Positions 22,101-32,999 of a stretch of DNA of 64,000 bases are shown here, in pieces. Below the pieces are notes generated by a model. That model did no database searches. It saw only the letters and a list, made by a program, of their open reading frames with translations, and was not told the DNA's origin. The stretch is from contig CM057451.1 of the NCBI GenBank assembly GCA_016271365.2, positions 370,657,501-370,721,500 on the forward strand. Reading direction: 5' to 3'. Source of the DNA: Neoceratodus forsteri (taxonomy: Eukaryota > Chordata > Ceratodontiformes > Ceratodontidae). Both the position numbers and the translations under genes were made by a program. The first letter of the stretch is position 1. Every line of letters starts with the position of its first letter.

Positions 22101-22179
22101 TTGTCTCAAAACTTTAGCTCTCCCCCCATGACCCTTGAATCACCAAGCATCCCAGACACAGTATTTAGCTCATACATGG

Positions 22180-22252
22180 TCACACACACACATACACACA
22201 CACACACAGTATTTAACCCATACACGGTCACACACACACACACACACACACA
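22180..22252 (+). repeat. (CA)n microsatellite, two blocks
   Basis: Two alternating ca/ac runs (about 22181-22208 and 22230-22252) separated by a duplicated unit, gtatttaacccatacacggt, related to the flank gtatttagctcatacatggt. Confidence 0.95.
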
Positions 22253-22440
22253 CCCCTTGCCCTCGATGGGGAAGAAAGCTCCACAGCCCTCCACTCATGG
22301 ACTGCAACATTGGGGGATGGCAGCACTGAGCCATCTGGCTCGACCCCGGATATGGCAATCCTTTATAGAAGATTCTTTCAATATGAAGACTTGATTACAC
22401 ATTTTGAAGCAAAGGCCATGCCTTTGCAATGGCCCCTTAC

Positions 22441-22625
22441 CATATACAGGTGTTTTCCCTGGCAGGATGACTATGATGAGCTGAAGCCCCGAATAGGTGT
22501 TCTTAAGGTGCCGGAACATGGGCTCCACACTGTCAGCACCCTGAGCATATTTACAAAAACAAGGCTGGCCCTGGATTGGCATCCCTGCATCTTTAGAGAT
22601 CTTGCGTAGCTGGTCTGTGAAACCC
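22441..22625 (-). CDS. AGO3: AGO3 coding exon (MID domain)
   Basis: The exon is 185 bases: one base completing Lys, then 61 codons from [20 protein letters not shown] through [15 protein letters not shown], then one base of the next codon. It carries the MID motifs [16 protein letters not shown] and [20 protein letters not shown]. The last full codon, the Tyr of TPVY, corresponds to Tyr529 of human AGO2, which stacks on the guide 5' nucleotide. The minus-strand acceptor is ctcctag before GGGTTTC and the donor is TATATG followed by gtaagg. No stop or frameshift is present. Alone, this exon would not separate AGO1 from AGO3; the two upstream exons do. The next exon (from AEVKRVGDT) was not found down to position 1, so that intron exceeds 22.4 kb. 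Confidence 0.96.
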
Positions 22626-23696
22626 CTAGGAGATGAGGAATATCACAATCAGTATCAACTTCCTCTAATTTATGGAAACAAACTGCTTTAACCTGTTAGA
22701 GTTATCAAATACAGAAAATTAAAAACGGTGCAAGCCACCTTATGCGCCTGCTTTACATGTAGTGATTCCATTTTAGCATGCAAAAAATCATGTTCACTCA
22801 GAGTATGAAAACATCAATCATCTGAAACAGAAGTGACCATGTATGGTCAAAAGACAAAAACACTGGGTTTCAGGCTATTTCTGGAAGGATTTGAGCTTGT
22901 AAGGTATGATAAATTGCAGATCAAATCTAAACGTAAACTAGTATCTTTATGGAATTCCTAGATGAATACATGTACTGCACACACGCACACGTTTGCACGC
23001 ACACAGGGGATCTAAAGTGAGAATATCATGCTTATCCTTCTCCTAGGTCCCCATGGCCAAATTTATGCACACAGTAGGTCATGAATGGCTACTTCAGAAT
23101 TACTTTCAACCTGCTCTTTCCCACAGTGCTACGAAGAGCACATACAAACCCCACTGCCAAAAATCAATGTTTTAAATCCCCTGACATTTTATCCCCCCTC
23201 AAAATCCAGCAGCACTTACAATCGTTCTTACCACTCACAGTTTAAATACAATCCCAAGTGGCACACACATTAGAATCCTGACCAGCACACGCTATGCTCC
23301 CGATCCAAGGGGCGTTCCAAATGACTCCTCGCCACATCCTGTTTGCATTCACCCACATACTCTAATCCTCCACCACCTGGCACAGAAGCATCGAAACAGC
23401 AAGGCTGCAGTATGACGTGATGACACAGTGATGCAGCGTCATGTGCGTCAAATCATGGAGGGAATCACTTGGTATCGGGCATTCTGAAACCACTTGCCAT
23501 TCAAAAACCTCCCCACAAAATATATGAAAATGGAGAACCAGAAATATTTACATAAAAGTCAGGGCTTTGCAAAAACAAATATGCTGTAGCCCCACTACAG
23601 ATGATATAGCTATTTCTCCTTTGTGAACTTTGCCCTTTGACATCACTTGTGATATCATAAGTCTAAGAATTTGGGGAAAATGAACTATGGCAGAAC
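22626..23696. other. AGO3 intron sequence without recognised element
   Basis: Mostly AT-rich sequence with a short CA-rich patch near 22975-23005. No coding or repeat signature is recognised. It is probably ancestral intron. Confidence 0.55.
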
Positions 23697-25460
23697 ACAG
23701 AACATAGAATTTGACAGCAGATAAGAACTATTTGGCCCAGCCAGTCTGCCCATTATTACTTACCTATAGTATCACCGCAGACCCTACTTGATCTACAGCT
23801 TTTTTTTCCACCCCCTTCCTTTCCACTTTGATTTTCTTTTCTTTTAAAGTTATTTTTACCTCCTCCTCTGTGGAGCGGGCTGGCAGGTCGTCCAGCCACC
23901 TGGCACCCACACCCCTGGACCCGTGTCTGGTCAGTGACTTGCCCTCCTCCATGCAGGCTGGTGTGCACAGTGTCCCGGATCCATACCTGGGGGGCACACG
24001 TCTCTAGATCCCGGGGGCGTGGTACACGGCCATCAGCTGCCGCAACTGCACCACGATTTTCTTCCTGGTTTTTACCCTGGAGCTGAATGTGCAATGACGT
24101 TCGCCACGCTCCAACCCCCTGCTGTGTGCCACACCTGTAGTGCCCCTGACTTCCGTCAGGCGCCGCTGCAGAGTGACGCGACTCCCTTTACCCATCCCTG
24201 AGAGAGGAGAGCTGTCGTGGGACACTCCATCCTCCCCCTTCCCTGCCGACCCCAGATGACCCGAGTCCATTCCCGAACCCGGGTCACCGGTGTGGCACGA
24301 GGTGTGGCGTCCAGCGCCCCAACCCTCAGCACCACTGGTCCCACCATCAACCCTCAGCACCACTGGGTCGACCAATTCACTCCGATTTTCATGTGCCTAT
24401 GCCATGCATTCTTGAACACCACCACCACTGTGTTTGCCCCTCCTCCTCCACTGAAAGGCTGTTCCAGCAATCCACCACTCGTTCTGTGAAAAAGTACTTC
24501 CTCTCAGCTCTCCTGAATCTACCCCTTCCAGCTTCATAGCATATCCCCTTGTTCTTGAGCCCCTCTTTTTCTGAAAAATACTTCCCTTCTGTACCTTATT
24601 TACCCTGTAAGGTATTTAAAGGTCTCTGTCATATCCCACCCCCTCCTCTCTTCCAGAGTGTAAATATTGATAGGACTTCTAATGCAGACCTTGTACCAGT
24701 TTAGCTGCCCTCCTCTGGATTGCTTCCACTCTGTCTACATCCTTCTGGAGATGTACGCTCCAGAGCACAATCCTCTAGGTGGGGGCCTTACCCGCTATCA
24801 ATACAGAGGCAACACCACCTTCCTCTTTCTGCTTGTGATACTCCTTTCTATGCACCCTGGCATCCCACTGGCTTTCCCCGAGTGCCTTGTCGTACCATCA
24901 GGCCAACTTTAGGTTATTAGATATGCTTACTCCCAGGTCTCTTTCCTGCTTGGTGGTCATCAATATCACTCCACCCATTCTGTACTCCACCCCAGGGTTT
25001 CTGTGCCCTAAGTGCATTATTCTGCACTGTCTTGCTCTGAAACCCAGCTGCCGTATCCTTGATCAATCCCCTAGTTCTCTCAGGTCTCTGCTCATCCTTT
25101 CCACCCCCTGAAGTGTCCACCCAACTGCAAATTTTGGTGTCATCTGCTAAGAGGCAGACCTTCCCTTCCAGCTCCTCTGCAATGTGACTTATAAAGACAT
25201 AAAAGAATACTGATCCCAGGCACTGATCCCTGAGGCATCCAGCTGGTCACCCTTCTTTTCCTGGAGTGAACTCTGTTTACCACCGCCCTCTGTCACTTAT
25301 CCCGTAACCAATTTCTTATCCAGCTTACCACCTTTGGACCCACTCCTGAGCTACCCAGTTTGCTTATTAGTCTCCCAAGTGGAACGGTGTTGAAAGTCTT
25401 ACTGAAATCTAGACAGGCCATGTCCAACGCTCTACCCTGATCAAATTCCTATGCCTGTCA
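23697..25460 (-). mobile_element. CR1-like LINE copy 5, 3' half
   Basis: Minus-strand translation of 24400-25440 gives FDQGRALDMACLDFSKTFNTVP, a degraded RT core, and the ORF2 C-terminus; the 3' end at 23697 is the AGCAGATAAGAAC...ttctatgttct type. A SINE-like insert occupies 23808-24375. The 5' half of the same copy is at 32909-35863; a LINE insertion at 25460 separates them. Confidence 0.85.
23808..24375 (-). mobile_element. Unclassified SINE-like element with A-rich tail
   Basis: Inserted in the 3' UTR of CR1 copy 5. On the minus strand it begins near 24375 with a tandem GTGGTGCTGAGGGTTG unit, followed by GGCGCTGGACGCCACACC and CCGGTGACCCGGGTTCGGGA, which could be degenerate A- and B-box regions. 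It ends at 23808-23860 in an A-rich stretch (aaaagaaaagaaaatcaaag ... ggaaaaaaaa). Head copies also occur at 42335, 47738 and 62375. The open frames in it (24004-24375, 23756-24094) show no known domain. Confidence 0.6.
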
Positions 25461-25579
25461 GACAGCAAATGTACTCCTCTATGCTGATGATGCATTCACC
25501 TATTCCAAAAACCCTGACAATAACAGCCTTACTGCTTCTCTCCAAAGTAACTTTAGGTCATAAGAAAGCTGGGTCTCCT
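25461..25579 (+). mobile_element. L2-like LINE copy D, 5' piece
   Basis: It translates VLLYADDAFTYSKNPDNNSL, the catalytic RT box of an L2-type LINE. The copy is 5'-truncated at 25461, inside CR1 copy 5. It is flanked by an imperfect target duplication: AATTCCTATGCCTGTCA at 25444-25460 and AATTCCTTTGCCACTCA at 32909-32925. It is interrupted at 25580 by a solo LTR and resumes at 31917. Confidence 0.85.
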
Positions 25580-25903
25580 TGTGACAGGGTTGAATAGGAC
25601 CCTGTCCCAGTTGTTATGAAGAGTTTGAATGCAGGGATCTGTTCTGTTCTTTTCTTCCCTGTCTCCTGTCTGTCTTGGTTGTACAACCAAATTTTCCCGT
25701 GAGACCTAGGACTCGATCACCCCGACAGTCTCGCAATTCTTTGCCTCTCACTGTCTCTCAGCCTCCCCTTGCTGCTTCTGTCTTTTCCTCCCTTACATAT
25801 CTGCTGGTATAAAAATTAACACAAATCTTTATGTGGAAATGTAATGGATATTGGGATCCCTTTGTTTAGAAATTATATAGTGTTACTGTTGAAATATATG
25901 TAA
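25580..25903 (+). mobile_element. Solo gypsy LTR, left piece
   Basis: Begins TGTGACAGGGTTGAATAGG at 25580 after the 5-bp target duplication CTCCT (25575-25579). It has a TATA-like GGTATAAAAATTA at 25806. It matches the LTR at 12547-13280 in reverse orientation. DIRS-A splits it at about 25904; the rest is 31499-31916. Confidence 0.93.
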
Positions 25904-26104
25904 GAAAACATTACTTACCATAGTGATCTTGTTTCTTCTAAGGGAATCTTACTGTATTCTGACAAATGCAGTATGGTCTCACCATGGGACTGCCCCGTAG
26001 CCGAAATGGTTAATAGAACCTATGCGAATGATGGAAGGCTAGGCTCGAGCTCGGTTTTCAAATCACTTTTCCTGGTTGCACCTCCTGCAATCGTCAGATT
26101 CTTA
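25904..26104 (+). repeat. DIRS-A left inverted terminal repeat
   Basis: Pairs with 31327-31498: for example GTATTCTGACAAATGCAGTA here against TACTGCATTTGTCAGAATAC there, and GGTTCTATTAACCATTTCGG on the right against its complement at 25997-26016. Confidence 0.92.
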
Positions 26105-26315
26105 TGAAGCATGCAGAAGCAAAAACCCTAAGTTTACTTAACTATGCTAAATATCCCGAACAGGGTAAGAACAAATACCCTCATATAACCAGGGCATCAT
26201 TAAGACTCAAGTCAGCAGATGCTCAACAAACTACTAGGTACCCACAGGTTTCCAACATAACAAACAGCAGTGTGCAGGGTCCTGAAGGTCCTAGCAAGGG
26301 AGGAAGGGTTGGAGC

Positions 26316-26415
26316 TCAGAATACAATAAGATTTCCTTAGAAGAAACAAGATTACTATGGTAAGTAATGTTTTATTCAAGCTCAAGGAAATCTTACTGTA
26401 TTCTGACAAATGCAG
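26316..26415. repeat. DIRS-A internal complementary region
   Basis: The first part complements the outer edge of the left repeat (CATAGTAATCTTGTTTCTTC in reverse), and the second part complements the outer edge of the right repeat (CTTACTGTATTCTGACAAAT). The two are fused head to head, as expected of the template used to join the ends of the circular intermediate. Confidence 0.9.
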
Positions 26416-26499
26416 ACTACCCAAGCAGTGCCTCTGGAGGTGGGCAGAGGACCTATTTAGGAAACAAGCTCTGCAAAACTGCTGTGGCAAACCTGGCAT

Positions 26500-27485
26500 C
26501 ACTCCTAGCTTATGTGTCCAGACAATGGTGCTTAGTGGATGTATGGACTGTTTTCCAGGTAGGTGCTTTACAGATTTACAGCAGAGGGATATCTCTTGAA
26601 GCTGCTATAGATGCAGCTGTCCCCCTGGTAGAGTGGGCCCTGAGCCCTTGAGGGGGCTGTTTACCCCCCTTGCTATAACAGAACTGAATACATGCCACAA
26701 TCCATCTTGCTATGGACCTTTTTGTGGCAGGTTTGCCTTTTCCCAACTTCCCCGTAAGTCAGAAAAAGTTGTGTCTTATCCCCTCTATGACTTTTTATAT
26801 GTTCCAAGTAGTAGCTGACAGTCCTCTTAACATCACAGCTATGCAGCCTACATTCCCCTGAAGTAGAATGGTCAGTAATGAAGACTGGAAGTGTGATGAA
26901 CTGATTAATATGAAAATCTGAAACCACCTTTGGAAGGAATTTATTATTAGTCCTAAGGACCACCTTATCCCTATGCAACGCCACATAATCAGGCTCCATG
27001 GACAAAGCCTGGAGTTCACTGATCCTTCTGGCAGAAGTAATGGCAACCAAAAACACAGTCTTCCAAGTCACATACTTAAGATCAGCTGTTGTCATAGGTT
27101 CAAAAGATGGTTGCATAAGCTGTGCTATGCAAATATTGAGATCCCATACTGGAGTGGAAGTTCTGTGGGGTGGATGCAAATGCTTCAATCCCTTGAAGAA
27201 TCTCCTAAACACTGGATTAGAGGCCAGGGATGATGACTTACCTGCTGATGGGTAAGCTGAGACTGCGGCCAAGTGCACCTTCAGTGTGGAAGGCAATAAG
27301 CCTAGAGAATGCAAATGAGTAAGGTAGTCCAGAACCAAAGGCAGTCCTGCCTGATTGTGGTTCAGCTTTCTATTTTTGCACCATATATAAAATCTTTTCC
27401 ACTTGGAAGTATAAATCTTTCTGGTAGAAAGTTTTCTAGAAACCCTGAGGACCTGCATAACACTCTGAAAGATGTAGATTGGCAT
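26500..27485 (-). pseudogene. DIRS-A tyrosine recombinase
   Basis: A 270-codon open frame (26673-27485) starts MPIYIFQSVMQVLRVSRKLS. The core-binding domain is residues 1-120 (STRKIYTSKWKRFYIWC, PLVLDYLTHLHSLG, LKVHLAAVSAYP, FRRFFKGLKHLHPP). The catalytic domain follows: WKTVFLVAITSARRISELQA holds box-A Arg, and then VVLRTNNKFLPKVVSDFHIN and the VKRTVSYYLEHIK region. The frame stops before the HxxR box and the Tyr. A degraded remnant of those (AATW-like, near 26540-26640) is visible in other frames. The protein would integrate the circular cDNA. It is the best preserved recombinase in the window. Confidence 0.9.
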
Positions 27486-27597
27486 ACTCTAGGTCCTCAA
27501 CAGCCAGACCCCGAGTCTGAGAAACTGAAGGTTCGGGTACAGGATCCTGCTCTAGGATGAGGTCAGTACGTTGTGTGTCGTGGGAAGGCTGACCGGT

Positions 27598-29341
27598 CTA
27601 GCTATTGACATGTCCAGTACCATGAAGTACCAAGGTTGCCTGGCCCAATCTGAAGCAATTAGGATCATTGTAGCAGGACAGGATCTGAGCTTGATCAGAA
27701 CCCTTAGTAGTAATGGAAATGGTGGGAAGGCATACAGAAACTTCCCCGATCAATCCAGGGCTAGGGCATCCAGTGGTACTGACCCTGCCACTGGTGGTCT
27801 GCAACAATACCTTGGTTGCTGGTAGCTTTCTGGTGAGGCAAAGAGATATATTTCTGGAGTCCTCCACCTTTTGAAAACTATTTGTAATACCAGACTGTTC
27901 TGGGACCAGTCATGGTGGCCCTGATGTATTCTGCTTAGTGCATCTGCCAGAACATTGTCCTTGCCTGGCAAATGAACAGCTGACAACTGGATATTTAGTG
28001 AGAAGGCCAGGGTCCATATTGACATAGCCTTTGTGCACAGAGGAGTAGACCTTGTGCCTAGCTGTTTGTTGATAAAGTACATTGTGGTAGTGTTGTCAGT
28101 CCGGACCTGTACCATTTGCCCTTGAAGCATGCTGGCAAATGCCTGCAGTGCTAACAAGACTGCCCTGAGTTCCAGCAGACTGATGTGAAGCAGGGACTCT
28201 TGCTTGGATCACGAACCATGGATGGTATGCTCCTCTAAGTGTGCTCCCCAACCTAGGAGGGATGCGTGCGTGGTCAGCACCCTGGAGGGTTGTACCTGCA
28301 GGAAGGGAACCCCTTGCCTGAGGTTCTCTTCTTCTATCCACCACTGCAGAGCCTGTAGAAGTGTTTGGGTCTCTGGAATCAGCTTTGACAGGGAATCCTT
28401 CTTTTGGAGCCAGTACTGTTTCAAATGATATTGAATGTCTCATTTGAAATCTTGCTCCTAGCACTGCAGCTGTTGATGCTGCTATATGGCCCAGCAGCGG
28501 CAGAAAATGCCTGGCCGGCCTGAGACTGCCGGGTTGAAAGGAGTTTGCCAACTGCACCAAGTTGCTTGCTCTTTCCTGTGGAAGGAAAGCTTTTCCTTTT
28601 ACTGAATCGAGTTGAGCCCCTATAAACTCTAGGAGCTGCACTGGTTGGAGCACTGACTTTTTCTGATTTATTAGGAATCCCAGGGAATGCAGGAGATCCT
28701 GTGCAAGTGCCAGGGACTGTTTGGTCTGGAGAGGATTTTTCCCTACCAGTAACCAATCATCCAGGTAGGGAAATACTACCACTCCTATTCTCCTTAGGTG
28801 TGCCACAATCACAGCCAAGCATTTTGTGAACACCCTTGGAGCAGAAGTGAGATCAAAAGGCATTGCCTTGAACTAGTAATGGCCTGAGGCAGCTTGAACC
28901 TGAGAAATTTTCTGTGTGACTGCTTTATTGGGATGTGGAAGTAAGCATCCTTGAGATCTAGGATGCAAACCACTCCCCCTTGCTTTAAAATGGGCAGAAT
29001 TGTAGCCAGAGTAACCATTTTGAATTTTGGTTTCAGTAAATCCTTGTTCAGATACCTGAGATCCAGTATGAGTCACCACTCCTGTTTTCTTGATAGTGAG
29101 AAAGTACCTTGAATAGAGGCCTTTGCCCCTCTGTTGCAGAGGAACTGGCTCTACTGCCCTTAGAGAAAGTGTTTATTACCTCCCTCTCCAGCAACTGGTT
29201 TTCTGCAAGGGAGGAGGGTTGAAAAACTCTTGCCCTCAGCCTTGGTTTTAATTTGAAGCTGAGGGCCAGGCCTTGGCCCACTACCTCCAGGACCCACTTG
29301 TCTGTAGTGATGGATATCCATTCCTGAAGGTAGTGGGCCAA
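27598..29341 (-). pseudogene. DIRS-A reverse transcriptase / RNase H
   Basis: The order is a leader (MAHYLQEWISITTDKWVLE, 29341), then CILDLKDAYFHIPIKQSHRK (RT palm Asp), MPFDLTSAPRVFTKCLAVIV, FPYLDDWLLVGKNPLQTKQ (YLDD box intact), LGFLINQKKSVLQPVQLLEF, and RNase H with VRTDNTTTMYFINKQLG and LPGKDNVLADALSRIHQG. One 255-codon frame covers 28096-28863. Frame changes separate the parts and the RNase H start is in a third frame. The linker with the ATMILIASDWARQPW region follows at 27600-27700. Confidence 0.9.
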
Positions 29342-29384
29342 CCTGCCTCCTACTGGTACTGGGGAGACAACCCGAGCAGACTCC

Positions 29385-31000
29385 TCAGGGGATATGCTTA
29401 GGTTGTGAAGCTGGCTGAGTGCTAGGGGTTATCCAGATACCACCCCCTTCTGCCCCTGCCTCTGAAGTAGCCCCTCTGGTGCTGGTACTGAGGAAATGCT
29501 TGGGGATAAAAGAATGGCCTATAAGGCCTACCTCTGGAACCCCTGACCTGTTTCTTATGGGGTGTAGAGGATTTCTCTTTTGCAGCAGCACTTCGGTAAG
29601 CTGTCTTGCAATCGTCCATTTTTTTCATGTAAGCCTCTGTCTGCTGACCAAACAGAGAGAGAGGCTCACAGAGAAAGTCCATTGCTTTGGACTGAGTGTC
29701 CTGTGTCAGGTTAGTTGTCCTGAGCCATGCAAAACTGCGTTAAAGATATAGAAGAGGAGATCTGCCTGGCAGCAGTATCATTAATGTCTACTGCCATTCT
29801 AGACTGCACCTTAAATGCCTCTATGCACCTCTTTGCAGCCTCTTCCAAATCCGCTGCCATGGGAGCTGGCACTGACTTTGTGATCTCCAAAACAGTGTTC
29901 CACAAAGTTCTTTGACACCTTGCCACACAGGCCATATAAGAAGCATGTCTTATTGCAAGAGAAGACCCAATATACTTCTTTTTGGCAATAGATTCCACCC
30001 TTCTGGAGTCTTTCTCAGGAGGATGTGAGGATAAAGGAATGCCAGCCTTATCACAGGCTGCAGCCTGTACCACTCCTTCATGGCTAGAGTGGCCAAACAA
30101 ACATTATGCCCCGCCCCTAGCTACCTAGTACTACTTATCCACCTTTCTTTCCAGGGTGGAATGGAAGTGGGTGTATGCAGTACTTTCAATACCTGTTTCT
30201 GCAAGGACTTGTGGATGGGCAACTGGACTCTTCTTGAAGTTGGCACATCCATCATTTCTCTGTAATCTTGCTCCTCCTCCACATCAGTAGATTCCCAAGT
30301 GGGGAGGTCCAAGGATAGAGCCACCTGTCTATTAAATTGAAAATGGGATGTATAATCCTCAGTTCCCTTATCAGGGAAATCAGGTCTGAGAGGATCCGGA
30401 GAGATATCCGGTTCAATCGGTTTTCCATAGTCATCCCCGCCATCATCATCATCATCAAAATAATCCCGTTCCAACGTCCCCTTCAAGTTCCCCTGAAACA
30501 GGAACCGAAGAAGGGCCTGCAGACACCAACTGTGGTCTCTTTTCCACCAGAACCAGGTTGGTTTGTAGGGACTGAATAATGCGAATCACGTTCGTTATCT
30601 CCTCAGCGGTTGGAACCGATGCCTTCGGTTGCGGTTCAACCACTGAGTGTTTCTCTTTCTTCTTTCTTTTGCTGGAGTGAGCCGGGTCAGTAGCCGGTTC
30701 GACAAGTCTTTTTCTTGTAGTGGAGGAGTCACCCCTGTCAGAGGGCTGGTCCCCTGGTTCCTTATGAGTGTCTGCTACTGGTTCAGCGGTTTTCTCAGAC
30801 ATTTTCTCCTGCAGTCGTTTAAGTCGCCTATCATGCGTCGACTGAGGGAAATTCTTACAGATCTCACAAACCTCCTTGAGGTCGTCAAACCCCAAACAAA
30901 TAACACAAATTAAATGAGGATCTGCTTTAGTGAATGGTTCCCCACACTCTGAACAATGTTGGAAACTTGTGGGTCCCGTTCATTTCTTAGGCAGTGACAT
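29385..31000 (-). pseudogene. DIRS-A gag-like ORF1
   Basis: It probably begins at ATG 31000 (MSLPKK, then a stop). The N-terminus has a Cys/His motif: CSECGEPFTKADPHLICVIC, then LGFDDLKEVCEIC. It is followed by a charged coiled-coil-like region (HDRRLKRLQEKMSEK), an acidic tract (FDDDDDGGDDYG near 30430), a helical middle part (MACVARCQRTLWNTVLEITK) and a basic Arg/Gly-rich end (RGYFRGRGRRGWYLDNP near 29430). Nucleocapsid-like RNA binding is likely. Several frame changes are present. Confidence 0.78.
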
Positions 31001-31326
31001 TTATCGATTGGTTAGAACTGAAATGAACCAAGAATTACCTCGGTTAAAAAAACAAGAACTAAATTTAACTAAACCGCTTTACCGGATGGTACAAATGTTG
31101 TAATTAGACAATTACAATACCAAATAAAGGCTCAGTTCCCTCCCAGTTAGGGAGAACTGGAAAGGGACCGAGAAAACGTACTAATTAAATCTACCTGTGA
31201 ACCAAGGGCAGTGCTTCAAAAATTAAATAAAATAAAAAAGACTTTAAATTTGACCGAAAAATAAACTTCTTCAGATGAAATGAAGGAGAGCTCTCCAGAG
31301 ACGTCTTACTGAGGCAAGCAGAGTAA

Positions 31327-31498
31327 AGAATCTGATGGTTACAGGAGGTGCAACCAGGGACGGTGATTTGAAAACCGAGCTCGAGCCTAACATTCCGTCA
31401 TTAGCATGGGTTCTATTAACCATTTCGGCCCTGGGGCAGTCCTATGGTGAGACCATACTGCATTTGTCAGAATACAGTAAGATTTCCTGGGGTTTGAA
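31327..31498 (-). repeat. DIRS-A right inverted terminal repeat
   Basis: Reverse complement, with scattered differences, of 25904-26104. It ends near the GGGTTTGAAT at 31491-31500. Confidence 0.92.
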
Positions 31499-31916
31499 TT
31501 ATAGTTTGAAATGATTGCAAAAAAGCTATTGAGAACTCAAGGGATTAACCTGAGAGCAGTTTTTAAGCCCTTTTTCAGAAGCTATGGAAAAGGGGCATTA
31601 GTTCCAGGACACTGTGTTCTTGCTGCACCTGCCTGAAACATACATGAACATTATAGAAAAAACAAACAGGATGCTTGTTAAGCAGGGGGGCTGCAAAGAC
31701 TTAGAGAGAGACAGAGAAAGAGCTACAGTGTTTTGAGACACAGAAATTGAAGGAAAACTCAGATGGATCTTCTCTGTTGATTCTCCCTTTGTAAATAGTT
31801 ATACTGAACAAGTTTATTTTTTTTTTATGTTACTGCTAGTATTAATAAACACTTTTTGCAAATTCTACAACTGCTCCTGGTTTTCCCTGTGCTTCCTGAC
31901 CTGTGCCTCGACGACA
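31499..31916 (+). mobile_element. Solo gypsy LTR, right piece
   Basis: Continues the LTR from 25903 (GAATTATAGTTTGAAATGAT). It contains AATAAA at 31844-31849 and ends CCTCGACGACA at 31916. The second CTCCT target duplication is at 31917-31921. Left and right pieces total about 742 bp, equal to the other LTR copy. Confidence 0.93.
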
Positions 31917-32908
31917 CTCCTATAACAAAAACTGGTCCTCAATTACAAAAAAAAAAAATTAAAAATATCAAAGAAAATGATCTTCTCTAGCCTCCCAGAG
32001 AAATGGAAAGTTCTACCCTTTGTCATCCAAAACAGCCAAGATCAAAATTTTGAACAGATGGAGACCTTCAAATTCCTTGAAGTAACTTTGGATGACACCT
32101 TATATTTTGCCCCCTGTGTTGACCATAGCTAACAGAAGACAGAGTGCCCTGTACCGTTAACTGGAATAATCTCACTAGGGATACTAGATGCCTTACTGTG
32201 GCCAGCTCCATTCTGTCACTTGCACAGTTTGGCCTCCCTGTCTGTGCAGCTGCCTGTGACACAGTGCTAAACATAGTAAAGTTGATTTGTAATAAGGCAT
32301 GCCTCTTTGTACTTGGTGCAGATAACTGCACTCATAGTTGTACCCTTTACACACTCACTAACTGGCTACCTCTACCTAGCAGAATAAAGCTCCAGTCATG
32401 TTTGCTAGCAAAAATTAGTTGCTCCTGGGCCTAACCCCCCTGTTTTAACAAACTGCCTCCGCACTGCCTTCAACCAATGCAACACCAGGAGCATGGCCAG
32501 GAATGGTCTTAAACCTCCTTTCCAGTGTACTCAGCTGGGCAAGAAGTCATCTACTGTCAGGGCCACTAACTGGTTACACAAACTGCCTGATACACTGCTG
32601 ATTCTCCTCAAGTTTAATCAGTTTAAGAGATCTTTGCAGTCCAATGCAACTGAAAGTATTAAAATGTTTTACTCCGTTTCTATGTACATAACCTAAAGCG
32701 TTTTATACAATGATCTGTATGTATTTTTCCAAAACTGTGTGTAACTGTTCTGTCCTATGTGCTTTGAGCCTGACTCAACCACATTTACTCTGGAACTGCT
32801 TATTGTACTTCTAAGGTTTTTTGTGACTATGTATTTGACATGGAACCTTTGTAAATCAGCACTTTCACACAAAGGTACTCTCCAAAGTCTTCAATAAATA
32901 ACATAAAT
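31917..32908 (+). mobile_element. L2-like LINE copy D, 3' piece
   Basis: Degraded continuation of the RT (an open frame at 32144-32434 translates GDTRCLTVASSILSLAQFGL and NKACLFVLGADN). The 3' end reads TTGACATGGAACCTTTGTAA and then a CAATAAATAACATAAATAA tail at 32893-32910. The same TGACATGGAACCTTTGTAAA end is found, reversed, at 44370 and 53805. Confidence 0.8.
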
Positions 32909-32999
32909 AATTCCTTTGCCACTCATTCAAAGAACTCTGTCACATTCAGTTGGCATGATCGCCTCGCTCCCCTGCTGCCTTGGGTCTTGTGACCCAATG

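Larger units (their letters stand above)
25904..31498 (-). mobile_element. DIRS-A, tyrosine-recombinase retrotransposon
   Basis: A 5.6-kb element with inverted terminal repeats (25904-26104 and 31327-31498) and an internal complementary region at 26316-26415. Minus-strand order is gag, RT/RNase H, tyrosine recombinase. The whole element sits inside a solo LTR, whose two pieces join cleanly. All genes have shifts or stops, but the recombinase still has a 270-codon open frame. DIRS elements integrate a circular DNA with a recombinase and leave no ordinary target duplication, as seen here. Confidence 0.93.

Noticed and set aside
22441..22625. Assignment to AGO1
   Set aside because: This exon alone fits AGO1 and AGO3 equally, but the exon at 63020-63142 has the AGO3-specific [14 protein letters not shown] sequence and the phases join.
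24004..24375. Minus-strand 123-codon frame that could be a small gene
   Set aside because: It falls inside a SINE-like insertion with an A-rich tail and no codon or domain evidence.
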